Source: an uncultured Pseudomonadota bacterium (GTDB lineage Bacteria > Myxococcota_A > UBA9160 > PR03). From it: a stretch of 64,000 nucleotides of DNA. The stretch lies in NCBI GenBank assembly GCA_900696485.1, contig CAADGG010000021.1:55491-119490 (forward strand), written 5' to 3'. The notes beneath the pieces were generated by a model. That model was not told the DNA's origin. It worked only from the letters and a program-made list of their open reading frames with translations, and did no database searches. How positions within the stretch are numbered: position 1 is the first letter of the stretch; each line of letters begins with the position of its first letter. Made by a program: the position numbers and the translations under genes. Positions 42,221-57,084 of the stretch are shown here, in pieces.

Positions 42221-42626
42221 CGACGTGCTCCTCGCTTCGGGTTCCCGTGAGTCGCCTCGACCCACGCGTGTCGGAGGAGACGAGGACGCCCGTCCGGACG
42301 AGTAGACATCCCTGTGTCGGCGAGAGTATCCGCGTCCGAGCGGACGAGTCAAAGGCTTCGTGAGCGGCGTCGGCTGCGCTGGTGGTATTCGGCGGTCTAC
42401 TTCAAGAAGTGACCGCTCGGCCCTTCAAACGGCGTCCCCCGGCTCGCGAACGCAGCCGCACGAGAGCAGCTGGCCTCCGTCGGAATCGTGCTTCAAGAGA
42501 TGGCTCTCGCTTCGGGACCGAGCGGGTGAGCTGGCGGGAAGCGTCGGCCGGATCCGTGCGCGGCGCAACGGCGGACAGCAGTTCACCGCGTACGGCTCTC
42601 GCTCGCGCTGGCTCCAAGGGACCAAA

Positions 42627-42821
42627 CTACGCGTCGCCGAGAAGCCACCGCGGGCGAAGCTCCTGCTCGACCTGTTCGTGCGGGATGAGGCTTCCTGACT
42701 CCACGTCGGCGAGACCCTGCGAAACGCGCTGGAGGACGTAGAGGGGGTAGGAGACTTCCTCGAGGGTGCGGTCATCGGGGAGCTTGTCGAGGAGTTCACG
42801 TACGGCTTTCTTGGCTCGCAT
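42627..42821 (-). CDS. Small antitoxin-like protein
   Basis: 64-aa frame: AVRELLDKLPDDRTLEEVSYPLYVLQRVSQGLADVESG then HEQVEQEL. The pattern of a helical dimer followed by a HEE-type helix is found in many addiction-module antitoxins encoded before RelE/ParE toxins. No toxin frame is recognisable downstream to 42353, so it looks like an orphan. The 270 bp toward 42353 show nothing I can identify. Confidence 0.5.
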   Translation of the reverse strand: MRAKKAVRELLDKLPDDRTLEEVSYPLYVLQRVSQGLADVESGSLIPHEQVEQELRPRWLLGDA

Positions 42822-42938
42822 CGCGGCGATCCTGGCAATCCGGGCGGATCGCTCCCGCCACCCGACCGACTCGTACTTCAGCTGTCGGCACCCGGCCTCC
42901 GAGCCTCGCTCTCGCGCGCCCGGGTGAGGGTCCAGCCG

Positions 42939-43377
42939 TCACCGCGGCGGCTCCTCGCTCGACTCCCGGTCGTAGTCGTCGACCGTGTTCTCCGCGCGGA
43001 ACCTCTTTCGCAGGCGTCGGTCGCCACGATTGCCCGTCACCACGAGGACCTTCTGCGAATCCGGATCCTCGCATGCCTGGACATCGACGATCGTCGACAA
43101 CGCCAGGTAGCGCAGGGTCGTCGTTCCGGTGTCGAGGATCTGGTGCGCCACCTCGGGGCCGCCGGGTGGGCACGCGATCACGTCGTGTTTGCGGATCGGA
43201 TAGCGCTCGTCGCCGAACCGCAAACACGACCCGGGCGCGTTGCCAACCGGGCAGGGCTTCTTCACAGCTGAAGTCGTCGGGAAGGATGAAGCCGGACTCA
43301 ACACCCGAACCCCCCTCGCAGCTCGTCGCGGCTGCGAGACAAAGCGCGAGCCAGACTGTACGGCTAGCTGAGACCAT
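42939..43377 (-). pseudogene. Lipoprotein leader joined out of frame to a cupin remnant
   Basis: From ATG 43377 (with GAGG upstream) a lipoprotein signal is read: VSASRTVWLALCLAAATSC with a lipobox cysteine. The frame loses meaning after about 45 residues. In another frame from about 43235 to 42939 a cupin C-terminal half is clear: CLRFGDERYPIRKHDVIACP then PGGPEVAHQI and LRYLALST. The metal-binding N-terminal cupin motif is missing. Best read as a fusion of two gene pieces, not functional. Confidence 0.55.
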
Positions 43378-43669
43378 GATCGCGATGCCTCGTTTGCGGG
43401 CGAGCGGAGCGCCAGCGAAAGATCGGGCAAGAGCCTCGAGCCGATCTCGGCAGATCGAGCAAACGGTCCTCGAGCGCTGCCGCCGCATCGCCGAGAGCCT
43501 GGCGGATCTCCTCGTCCTCGAGCTCCGGATACTCGCGACGGAGCGCGTCGCGGTCCGGGTGGGTGGCGAGCGCTTCGAGGACGCGGCGCACCGTGCGGCG
43601 CAGGTTGCGGATGCAGGGTTGTCCGTTCAGGCGCTCGGGGTCGGATGTGATGCGCCTGAAGCGGGTCAT
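43364..43669 (-). CDS. DUF433 family antitoxin-like protein
   Basis: 101 aa: FRRITSDPERLNGQPCIRNLRRTVRRVLEALA then LRREYPELEDEEIRQAL and LEDRLLDLP, the DUF433 pattern of a small helix-turn-helix-type protein usually paired with a PIN-like DUF5615 toxin. The family normally ends near LLDLP, but this frame runs 27 residues on into unrelated sequence and no toxin follows. So the 3' side of the module is lost. ATG 43669 is the family start. Confidence 0.65.
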   Translation of the reverse strand: MTRFRRITSDPERLNGQPCIRNLRRTVRRVLEALATHPDRDALRREYPELEDEEIRQALGDAAAALEDRLLDLPRSARGSCPIFRWRSARPQTRHRDHGLS

Positions 43670-43810
43670 GGCGTCTCCGTCACGGGACGACACCGCCGGA
43701 TCCGTCTGATGCAGGCGTCCCCGCGGATTGGTCATGGCGACGGCCGGGCTCCACGAGGCCTGGATCCGGCGCGCCTCGCCAGCGATTCCGCCGATCGGCT
43801 GCCTGCCTGG

Positions 43811-43821
43811 CGAGAATCTCG
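43811..43821. promoter_or_regulatory. Candidate TetR operator
   Basis: CGAGAATCTCG is an 11-bp perfect palindrome around a central base, 6 bp upstream of the -35 box of the tetR promoter. TetR-type repressors often bind such sites at their own promoters. Confidence 0.35.
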
Positions 43822-43826
43822 AAAAA

Positions 43827-43854
43827 TTGCAAAAAACCTGGAATCTATTCTAAT
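43827..43854 (+). promoter_or_regulatory. Promoter of the tetR-coq4-BVMO cassette
   Basis: TTGCAA (43827-43832), 16-bp spacer, TCTAAT (43849-43854, 5 of 6 to the -10 consensus), in an A/T-rich pocket that stands out in this G+C-rich window. The tetR ATG is only 14 bp beyond the -10, so the mRNA would be leaderless or nearly so; no Shine-Dalgarno is seen. Confidence 0.55.
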
Positions 43855-43867
43855 CTTGGAACCGCTT

Positions 43868-44590
43868 ATGGGTTTGCGAGAAGCTGGCAAGTCGAGACGG
43901 CGCCGACGCATTCTTCGTGCGGCGCGCCGCCTGATCGAGTCGGGAGGAGCCGAGAGCTTCTCGATCAAGGCCGTCGCCGAGTCGGCCGAGCTGAGCGTCG
44001 CCACGCTCTACAACCTGTTCGGCTCGAAGGAAGCCATCCTCATCGCACTGCTGGTAGAGTCGATCCAGTCCTTCGAGGAGCGCCTGGATGCGCTCGCCCC
44101 GGCGACTCCGATCGGTCGCATCACCGCGATCTCGGACCTCGCGGTGGGCGAGTTCACCTCGGCGGAGCGCTTCTACCGACCGCTGCTCTCCCTGGTGGAG
44201 CAGATGGGCTCCCGAGCGCGGCTGCTGGGCGTGATCCGCCGCTGTGTCGACCTCGGCGAGGTGAGCATCCGCTGGGCGATCGAGACCGGTGATCTGCTGG
44301 CGGTCGTCGAGCCGCGCGTGCTCTCGCACCAGATCTTCATGGCCTTCGTCCACTCCCTGCGAATGTGGTCGAGCGGCCTGGCGAGCGCGCGGCTCTTCGA
44401 AGCGCAGGTCCTGCACTTCCGCACCCTGATGCTCGCCGCGGTGGCCAGCGAGCCGCTGCGTGAACAGCTCCATCGCCGGCTCGAGGAGCTCAACGCATCG
44501 ATGCTCGAGCTGGTCGACTTCGGAACCGGCAGCTTCGATCTCCAGCCACGAGGCGCACCCCACACACTCGAGAAAGGAGCACGCGCATGA
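43868..44590 (+). CDS. TetR-family transcriptional regulator
   Basis: 240-aa regulator. N-terminal helix-turn-helix: RRRRILRAARRLIESGGAESFS then IKAVAESAELSVATLYNLFGSKEAIL, the classic TetR pattern with the LYxxFxSKE recognition and hinge helices. The helical C-terminal ligand domain is unlike any specific subgroup I know. ATG 43868 directly follows a good promoter. The stop overlaps the coq4 start (ATGA), so it is co-expressed with the genes it probably represses. Confidence 0.9.
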   Translation: MGLREAGKSRRRRRILRAARRLIESGGAESFSIKAVAESAELSVATLYNLFGSKEAILIALLVESIQSFEERLDALAPATPIGRITAISDLAVGEFTSAERFYRPLLSLVEQMGSRARLLGVIRRCVDLGEVSIRWAIETGDLLAVVEPRVLSHQIFMAFVHSLRMWSSGLASARLFEAQVLHFRTLMLAAVASEPLREQLHRRLEELNASMLELVDFGTGSFDLQPRGAPHTLEKGARA

Positions 44591-45378
44591 GTCCGCTTCC
44601 CGAGCTCACTCCCGAACAGGCCCTGGCACACGAACGCGCGAAGCGCATTCGGCCGCTGGCGGCCCTGCGCGCCATGCGCCGGGCGGTTCGCGATCCCGAC
44701 GACACGGAGCAGGCGGTACGCATGCTCACGGCCCTGGCGGGCAGGAGCACCGAGCGAATGATGGAGCGCTTCACGAGTACACCCCACGGCCCAGAGATCC
44801 TCGAGCGGCCGCACAGCCTCCTCGATCGTCTGATGGATCGGGAGTCGTTGAAGGCGCTGCCGGCCGGGAGCTTCGGTCGCACGTATGTCGAGTGGTTGGA
44901 GCGAGAACAGATCTCGGCCGAGGGCCTGGTGGCCGCGAGCGAGGCCGCGGGCGCGGGCGAGGGCGAACGCGATGGCCCCTACTTCGTGCTCGCCGCCCGC
45001 ATGCGCGAATCCCACGATCTGCTCCACGTGATCACGGGCTACGGCCGCGATCTCGTCGGCGAAGTCGGCGTGCTGGCCTTCACCTACGCCCAGACCCGGC
45101 ACTCCGGCATCGCCTTCCTGCTGGCCGTGGCCTACGTCCGCAGCTTCTTCGGCGGCCGTGGCATGCCCGGCACCGCAAGCCGGGAGGCGCGCGCCGAGGT
45201 TCGCAGACACCTCCGCGAGGGATATCGGCGCGGATGCGAGGCGGACTGGATCGCCGGCTCCGACTGGGAAGCGCTCCTGGGCCTGCCGATCGACGAGGTT
45301 CGCAAGCGCTTCCGAATCCCCGAGCCGCCCGTCTACCGCGAGCTGCGCTCGCGCGGCGCTCCCGTGCTCGCCAATTGA
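44587..45378 (+). CDS. Coq4 homologue
   Basis: 263-aa Coq4-family protein. The metal motif H-D-x2-H-x11-E is complete at H143, D144, H147, E159 (HDLLHVITGYGRDLVGE), followed by LAFTYAQTRHSGIAFLL. Eukaryotic Coq4 acts in coenzyme Q synthesis on the aromatic ring C1 position. Bacterial members are often found outside quinone operons, and here the neighbours are a TetR regulator and a flavin monooxygenase. So a metal-dependent step on another, perhaps aromatic or cyclic, substrate is plausible but unproven. Overlaps tetR by 4 bp. Confidence 0.85.
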   Translation: MSPLPELTPEQALAHERAKRIRPLAALRAMRRAVRDPDDTEQAVRMLTALAGRSTERMMERFTSTPHGPEILERPHSLLDRLMDRESLKALPAGSFGRTYVEWLEREQISAEGLVAASEAAGAGEGERDGPYFVLAARMRESHDLLHVITGYGRDLVGEVGVLAFTYAQTRHSGIAFLLAVAYVRSFFGGRGMPGTASREARAEVRRHLREGYRRGCEADWIAGSDWEALLGLPIDEVRKRFRIPEPPVYRELRSRGAPVLAN

Positions 45379-45460
45379 GGAGCGGCTTTTCGAACCGCTG
45401 GGCCAGCCGAGCGCACCCGAGCGCTCGATCGTGCCGTGTCCTTCGGGAAAGGAGCACCCC

Positions 45461-47317
45461 GTGACGAAAGCGACCCACTCCATCGACCACGAAGCCCTGC
45501 GCGCCAGGTATCGCGAGGAGCGCGACAAGCGGATCCGCCCGGACGGCAACGAGCAATACGTCGAGCCGACGGGCCGCTTCGCCCACCTGCTCGACGACCC
45601 CTACGTCGCGAAGACCGAGCGCGAGCCGAAGCGCGACGAGGTGACCGTCGCGCTGATCGGCGCCGGCTTCTCGGGGCTCTGCGTCGGCGCGCGGCTCAAG
45701 GAGGCGGGCATCGAGGACATCCGGCTGATCGAAGGCGGCGGGGACGTGGGCGGCGCGTGGTACTGGAACCGATACCCCGGCGCGATGTGCGACACGGCCG
45801 CGATGGTCTACCTGCCGCTGCTCGAGGAGACGGGCCACAAGCCGACCATGAAGTACGTGTTCGCGCCGGAGATCTTCCGGCACGCGCAGCGGATCGCCGA
45901 GCATTACGGGCTGTACCGGAACGCGCTCTTCTCCACCGAGGTGACCCGGCTCGAATGGGATCCGTCGACCTCGCGCTGGATCCTCCAGACGAACCGTGGC
46001 GATGTGATCCGTGCGAGATTCGTGACGATGGGCCCCGGCCCGCTGCACCGGCCCAAGCTGCCCGGCATCCCCGGAATCGAGACCTTCGGCGGCCACAGCT
46101 TCCACACGAGCCGCTGGGACTACGCGTACACCGGCGGCAATCCCGATGGCGCGCCGATGGAGAAGCTCGCCGACAAGCGCGTCGGCATCATCGGCACGGG
46201 TGCCACCGCGGTGCAGTGCATCCCGCCGCTGGCCCGCGATGCCCGGGAACTCTACGTGTTCCAGCGCACGCCCTCGTCCATCGATGTGCGCAACAACCAC
46301 CCGATCGAGGACGACTTCTTCGAGGCGCTCGAGCCCGGCTGGCAGCAGAAGTGGCTCCTCAACTTCGCGACGCTCCAGACCGGGGGCTTCGCGGACGAGG
46401 ATCTCGTGAAGGACGGCTGGACCGACATCGCCCAGCGCATCCGCGACCGCCTCGTCGAGAACGCGCAGAAGGAGGGCGCGGTCCCCGGGCCCGAGATGTT
46501 CCAGAAGGCCTACGAGGACAGCGACGACGAGAAGATGGAGGAGATCCGGGCGCGCGTGGACTCGATCGTCGAGGACGAGGCCACGGCGCAGGCGCTCAAG
46601 CCCTGGTATCGGCAGCTCTGCAAGCGACCCTGTTTCCACGACGAGTACCTGCAGGCCTACAACGAGCCGAACACCCACCTCGTCGACACCGATGGCAAGG
46701 GCGTCGAGCGGATCGACGCGACCGGCGTGTGGGTCGCGGGCGTCCACTACGAGGTCGACTGTCTCGTCTTCGCCTCGGGATTCGAGGTCGGCACCGACTA
46801 CGCACGGCGGGCGGGCTTCGACCCGGTCGGCCGCGACGGAATCCGCCTCTCGGATCGCTGGGCCGAGGGCATGCAGAGCCTGCATGGCATCCACGTCCAC
46901 GGCTTTCCGAATCTCTTCGTCGTGGGACTCACCCAGGGCGCGAACCTCATCTCGAACATCACGCACAACCTGACCGAGGCGGGCTCGACGATCGCCGCGA
47001 TCCTGCGGCACGCGCTCGACACGGGCGCGGACGAGGTCGAAGTGACGGAGGACGCCGAGCAGGCCTGGGTGAAGATGCTCGAGGGCAGCACGCGCGCCTT
47101 CCTCGGCAGCCCCGACTGCACGCCGGGTTACTACAACAACGAAGGCGGCCCGATCGGGCGCCGACAGCGGCTCAACCAGAGCGGCCATCCGGAGGGCCCC
47201 GTCGCGTACTTCGAGTACATCGATCGGTGGCGCCGCTCCGGGCGCTTCGAGGGACTCGACTTCACACGGCCGGCCGCACGCTCCGGCGAGCCCGAAGCGT
47301 GTCCGAAGGCCGAGTGA
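45461..47317 (+). CDS. Baeyer-Villiger-type flavin monooxygenase
   Basis: 618-aa class B flavoprotein. The FAD motif is [12 protein letters not shown] near residue 66, and the NADPH-side motif is [10 protein letters not shown] near residue 244. The Baeyer-Villiger fingerprint F-x-G-x3-H-x3-W-D is at about 209-220 ([12 protein letters not shown]). These enzymes insert oxygen next to a ketone to make an ester or lactone. The N-terminal 60 residues extend beyond small cyclohexanone monooxygenases, as in steroid- or ketone-acting BVMOs. GTG 45461 has AAAGGAG upstream. Probably the catalytic centre of the cassette. Confidence 0.88.
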   Translation: MTKATHSIDHEALRARYREERDKRIRPDGNEQYVEPTGRFAHLLDDPYVAKTEREPKRDEVTVALIGAGFSGLCVGARLKEAGIEDIRLIEGGGDVGGAWYWNRYPGAMCDTAAMVYLPLLEETGHKPTMKYVFAPEIFRHAQRIAEHYGLYRNALFSTEVTRLEWDPSTSRWILQTNRGDVIRARFVTMGPGPLHRPKLPGIPGIETFGGHSFHTSRWDYAYTGGNPDGAPMEKLADKRVGIIGTGATAVQCIPPLARDARELYVFQRTPSSIDVRNNHPIEDDFFEALEPGWQQKWLLNFATLQTGGFADEDLVKDGWTDIAQRIRDRLVENAQKEGAVPGPEMFQKAYEDSDDEKMEEIRARVDSIVEDEATAQALKPWYRQLCKRPCFHDEYLQAYNEPNTHLVDTDGKGVERIDATGVWVAGVHYEVDCLVFASGFEVGTDYARRAGFDPVGRDGIRLSDRWAEGMQSLHGIHVHGFPNLFVVGLTQGANLISNITHNLTEAGSTIAAILRHALDTGADEVEVTEDAEQAWVKMLEGSTRAFLGSPDCTPGYYNNEGGPIGRRQRLNQSGHPEGPVAYFEYIDRWRRSGRFEGLDFTRPAARSGEPEACPKAE

Positions 47318-47548
47318 GGAGCCCGCGGCGTCGCCGGCGGACTCCGTGCCTTTGCGCCCGCCCACCGGCATCTTCTACGCGCAGGGCGTGCAGGCGAATC
47401 CCGGATTGCCGGAGACTGCATCCGTCGGGAGTCGCCGGCCGAGTTCGAGGCGACGTATGATGCACGACGACAGAGTCCGGTCATGGAGTCGGGCTCGAGG
47501 AACCGAGTCTCCGAGAAAGCCGGGGCGGCTCACCGAGGGAGATGGACG

Positions 47549-48922
47549 ATGACATCGGAAGGAACGCGCTACGACACGATTATCGTTGGAACCGGTCCTG
47601 GTGGGGCAACGGTTGCGCGGGAGTTGGCCCGCGCCTCGCAGCGCGTTCTCATTCTGGAATGGGGCGGCCGCGAGCCCGTCACTGCGAACTTCGGCCAGGC
47701 GCTACGCGAACTGTTCATGCCCGGGAGAAGCTTTCTGATCACCCCGGATCTGATGGGAGTTGCGCGAGGAATCACGACCGGCGGATCTTCGATCTATTAT
47801 TGCGGAACCGCGTTTGAGCCGTCCTACGAAATGTTCGACAAGTACGGCGTCGACCTTCGCGATGAGATCGCCGAAGTGCGGGCCGAATTGCCGATCGGGC
47901 CTCTGGAGCCGAGGCTGATCGGGCCGAAAAGCCAGCGCATCATGGAGAGCGCTCGAGCCATCGGACTCGACTGGAAGCCTCTCGACAAGTTCCTCTATCA
48001 GGATCGCTGTGAGTCGTCGGAGCCGATGGGCTTTTACTGTGCGCCTTCCTATGAATCCAAATGGAACGCCCGCATGTGGATCGACGAAGCGGTGGCGGCC
48101 GGGGCGATCCTGCAGACGGGGGCGCGCGTCCACAAGGTGTTGGTCGAGAGCAAGACGGCGACGGGCGTCGTCTACACGCAAGCAGGGCGGACGGTCCGCG
48201 CTGATGCCGACAACATCGTCCTTGCTGCGGGGGGCCTCGGTTCGCCGATGATCCTTCGCGAGAGCGGAATTCGCGGCGCGGGATACAACTTCTTTGTCGA
48301 TCCCCTGATCTTTGCGTTGGGAGAGCTCGACGAGCTGGAGGGGCCGGGCGAGCTCCCGATGTCGACGGGAATCCACTGTGACGAAGACGGCTACATGTTG
48401 ACCGACTTCTTCCTCCCGAGGGCCCTCGATGTGGCGACGGCTCTTCAGGTCGGAAGGTTCGGCAAGGTGCGTCCTCGTGCTTCCGCGCGCACTCTGGGCA
48501 TCATGATCAAGGCAAGGGACGTCCTGGCGGGCCGTCTCTCGAAGCGGGGCGGTATTCGCCGGCGGCTCATGCCCGTGGATGCCGCGAAGCTCGAGCACGG
48601 CTACGGAAGGGCGCACGCCGTTCTCGCCCAGGCGGGCGCACGCAAGATCTACCGGACCGGTACGATTGCGGCACATCCGGGCGGCACGGCCAAGCTCGGC
48701 GAGCTGGTCGATGAGAACCTGAGGACGGAGTTCTCGAATCTCTACGTTTGCGACTGCTCGGTCGTTCCGGAGCCCTTTGGTCGGCCCCCGACCCTCACGC
48801 TGATGGGCTTCGGAAAGCGCCTGGCTCGTCATCTGGTCGGTGCCGAGGATCGCTCACAGAGGACCGTTTCGGCGGTTGCCGCGGCAGGAGGCGGATCCGC
48901 ATTCAGACTCGCACCGCGGTAG
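47549..48922 (+). CDS. GMC-type FAD oxidoreductase
   Basis: 457-aa flavoprotein with the N-terminal FAD motif IIVGTGPGGATVARELA. TTGGSSIYYCG and the GMC-like C-terminus (HPGGTAKLGELVDENLRT, then LYVCDCSVVPEPFG) follow. It probably oxidises an alcohol, but the active-site His pair of glucose-methanol-choline enzymes is not clear. Codon use is visibly less G+C-biased than in neighbouring genes (more NNT/NNA, such as TCTATTATTGC), which suggests separate acquisition. It starts 231 bp after the monooxygenase gene with GAGGGAG upstream, so cotranscription is uncertain. Confidence 0.78.
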   Translation: MTSEGTRYDTIIVGTGPGGATVARELARASQRVLILEWGGREPVTANFGQALRELFMPGRSFLITPDLMGVARGITTGGSSIYYCGTAFEPSYEMFDKYGVDLRDEIAEVRAELPIGPLEPRLIGPKSQRIMESARAIGLDWKPLDKFLYQDRCESSEPMGFYCAPSYESKWNARMWIDEAVAAGAILQTGARVHKVLVESKTATGVVYTQAGRTVRADADNIVLAAGGLGSPMILRESGIRGAGYNFFVDPLIFALGELDELEGPGELPMSTGIHCDEDGYMLTDFFLPRALDVATALQVGRFGKVRPRASARTLGIMIKARDVLAGRLSKRGGIRRRLMPVDAAKLEHGYGRAHAVLAQAGARKIYRTGTIAAHPGGTAKLGELVDENLRTEFSNLYVCDCSVVPEPFGRPPTLTLMGFGKRLARHLVGAEDRSQRTVSAVAAAGGGSAFRLAPR

Positions 48923-48953
48923 GGTCGAGGACTGGCGCGGTGGCGGATTGCGC

Positions 48954-49220
48954 ATGCGCAACGACGGCGGCACGCTCGGTCTGAACTGTCTCGACATCGA
49001 CGTGGCCGGCATCACGCAGAGCGACCTCGCGGAGCTGATGGACGTGACACAGGGAGCGGTCTCGCAGCTCGAGAGTCGTCACGACGCGCTGCTGAGCAAG
49101 CTGTCCGAGTACATCCATGCCCTCGGAGGGGAGCTCGAGCTGATCGCTCGCTTTCCCGACGCCGACGTACGGATCACGCAGTTCGACCCCGACGAGACCG
49201 ACGCGCCCGCCAACGGTTGA
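48954..49220 (+). pseudogene. XRE/HigA-type antitoxin fragment
   Basis: The frame encodes ITQSDLAELMDVTQGAVSQLE then LSEYIHALGGELELIARFPD, the second half of an XRE helix-turn-helix and the C-terminal segment common to HigA-like antitoxins. The expected first helices before ITQ are replaced by unrelated residues, so this is a 5'-truncated gene. No toxin frame precedes it. Confidence 0.6.
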
Positions 49221-49389
49221 GGCGCCGCGGGGATGGGGGCTCTTCGTGCCTGCGCGTGATCGCTCCCCGGTTGTTCTCAGAGACGCATAGAGACGCCGAG
49301 CCGCCCTCGCTGCCGCTCCGTGCCGCTCTTCGCATGCCGTCGCAGGGAAGGAGACGCAAGTACGCGTCACTTCTCGTCCTCCTGGCGCT

Positions 49390-49435
49390 TTGCCAACGTG
49401 AGGGTCGCGGCTTCGAATCCCGTCTCGTGCTCCAG
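49390..49435 (+). repeat. attR-like core: repeated 3' end of tRNA-Gly
   Basis: TTGCCAACGTGAGGGTCGCG and on through CTCGTGCTCCAG copies the 3' 46 bp of the tRNA-Gly gene at 31273-31318 with two differences. No 5' half of a tRNA precedes it, and one difference breaks a T-stem pair, so it is not a working tRNA. It marks the right end of the island. Confidence 0.8.
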
Positions 49436-49448
49436 GTTTTCGAAGCGT

Positions 49449-49483
49449 CGCCGCAGACTTGCCGCGGCGGGGGTTTCTTCTTC
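49449..49483 (+). terminator. Rho-independent terminator-like hairpin beside attR
   Basis: Stem CGCCGC/GCGGCG (49449-49454 with 49464-49469) followed by GGGGTTTCTTCTTCT. Located just after the repeated tRNA end, as a native tRNA terminator would be, which supports this being the original chromosomal side. Confidence 0.5.
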
Positions 49484-49696
49484 TCCGGCCTCCTCTGAAT
49501 CCGGAGCCGGATCGAGCCGGTCGGAGCCGGACTGCCCCGGCGCCCGAACGCGGACGCTGCCCAGGAAGCGTTCCTGGCGCTGCTCTCGAAGGGCTCGGGC
49601 TCGCGCTGACCTCCGCTGCGATGAGGCGCTCACGGCTCCGCCAGGAGCGCACTCGACACGAAGACCCACCGACCCGACTCGGAGCCGTCCCCGGGT

Positions 49697-49741
49697 TGAC
49701 GCGGAGTCCACGAACGAGCGATCACCGCCCTCGACGGGGGG
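49697..49741 (-). pseudogene. Second integrase C-terminal tail remnant
   Basis: Minus-strand PPVEGGDRSFVDSAS parallels VPVEGGDLAFADFGS, the tail of the integrase remnant at 31434-31478, and lies at a comparable distance from a tRNA-end repeat. The rest of the integrase is missing. The remaining 49484-49802 sequence shows nothing else recognisable. Confidence 0.5.
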
Positions 49742-49802
49742 GCGGGCTGGCGATTCGACCGACGTTGACACGTCGAACCGGGTGCGACAGGCTGCTCGGA
49801 CC

Positions 49803-50240
49803 GTGAAGTTTGCGACGTCCCGCTGTTCGTTCGGTCGCGCCGCCGCCTCGGCCGTGCTGCTGGCCCAGCTCGCCGCCGGCCATGCGGGCGTGTTCGCCGG
49901 GGCGCTCGCAGCCGGCTTCCTCGGTCATGGTCACGGGCACGAGCTCTCTCTCTCGGGCGACGTGGGGCACGTGGATGTCGTCCTCCATCACGGGGACTGC
50001 GACGATCCCGTCGACGCGACCGGCCCGGGAGCGGCAAGCCACGACGGCGATCATGTGGTCCACCTCGCGGCGTTGGATCGTGCGCTCGACGGCAAGCCCC
50101 GGGTCGCCGCACCGACGTTCGGTCTGCTCGTCGTCGCGCCGGTGGCACCCGCAGAGAGCCGCTCGCTGGCGCTCCGGGACGTGCCCGCGGACGCGGCCGG
50201 CGCGTCCGCTCTGCTGCGCACCATCGTCCTGCGCATCTAA
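49803..50240 (+). CDS. Histidine-rich exported protein of a metal efflux operon
   Basis: 145 aa from GTG 49803. N-terminal hydrophobic segment (AAASAVLLAQLAAGHAGVFAGALAAG) acts as a signal or anchor. A His/Asp-rich stretch follows: GHGHGHE, VLHHGDCDD, SHDGDHVVH. Proteins like this precede czc/cus-type efflux genes and are thought to bind metal in the periplasm. I see no specific family name. It leads the operon of outer-membrane, adaptor and RND genes. Confidence 0.7.
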   Translation: MKFATSRCSFGRAAASAVLLAQLAAGHAGVFAGALAAGFLGHGHGHELSLSGDVGHVDVVLHHGDCDDPVDATGPGAASHDGDHVVHLAALDRALDGKPRVAAPTFGLLVVAPVAPAESRSLALRDVPADAAGASALLRTIVLRI

Positions 50241-50283
50241 TCGTCGTCTCACCGGAATCCCGCGCGCTTCCGCGCCCACGTCC

Positions 50284-50312
50284 GCATACGAGGCCCACCG
50301 GGCCTCGCATGC
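50284..50312 (+). promoter_or_regulatory. Intercistronic hairpin before czcC
   Basis: GCATACGAGGCCC-ACC-GGGCCTCGCATGC forms a 13-bp stem with one A-C mismatch and a 3-nt loop, 32 bp before the czcC-like ATG. No T-run follows; likely an RNA processing or attenuation element that sets the expression ratio between the His-rich protein and the pump. Confidence 0.45.
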
Positions 50313-50344
50313 GCCTTCGGTCTTCCGCTCGAGGACGATACCCG

Positions 50345-56820
<6,476 letters not shown>

Positions 56821-56824
<4 letters not shown>

Positions 56825-57084
56825 TTCTCCGGGGCTGGTGTGAGAATCCTGGTCGCCGCGGGCAGCACGCCGGACGTCGCGGAGTCCTCGGCGTCGAGCG
56901 CGTTCCACGTCGCCGACGAATCGCCGGCCGCCAAGAGGGCCCCGCCCGTCAGGTCCTCGTCGAAGCCGCCATTCTCGATGAGGTTCTGTCCCCATGCCGA
57001 ACCGGTGAGACTCAGCGCCGTGGCTGCCACCAGGCCCTGGATTCGCACTCGAGTCCAGATCTTCGCGCGCGTCGATCGGGTCAC
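56821..57084 (-). CDS. Small secreted protein, probably 3'-truncated
   Basis: 87 aa from GTG 57084 with GAGAGGGGCGAC upstream. Signal peptide RIQGLVAATALSLTGSAWG, then NLIENGGFDEDLTGG and SATWNALDAEDSATSG. That pattern begins carbohydrate-binding-like domains of larger secreted proteins, which normally continue for another 100 or more residues. Here it ends RILTPAPEK and overlaps the PEP-CTERM start. It may be a truncated gene now serving as a coupled leader, or a true mini-protein. Confidence 0.55.

Larger units (their letters stand above)
31273..49435. mobile_element. Putative integrative genomic island at tRNA-Gly (decayed)
   Basis: The segment is bounded by a 46-bp direct repeat: the 3' end of tRNA-Gly from the anticodon loop through CCA (31273-31318) and a near-copy at 49390-49435 (44 of 46 identical). 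A tyrosine-integrase remnant lies immediately inside the tRNA end with its 3' end toward the tRNA, the usual layout of tRNA-targeting islands. The content is accessory: a toxin-antitoxin pair, orphan antitoxins, truncated genes, direct repeats, two-component genes and an oxidative catabolic cassette. No relaxase, replication or phage structural genes are seen, so it could not move alone now. The boundaries are an inference from the repeat and integrase. Confidence 0.72.

Noticed and set aside
49390..49435. Possible second tRNA-Gly gene
   Set aside because: Only the 3' part from the anticodon loop is present, with no 5' acceptor or D arm, and a base change breaks the T stem.
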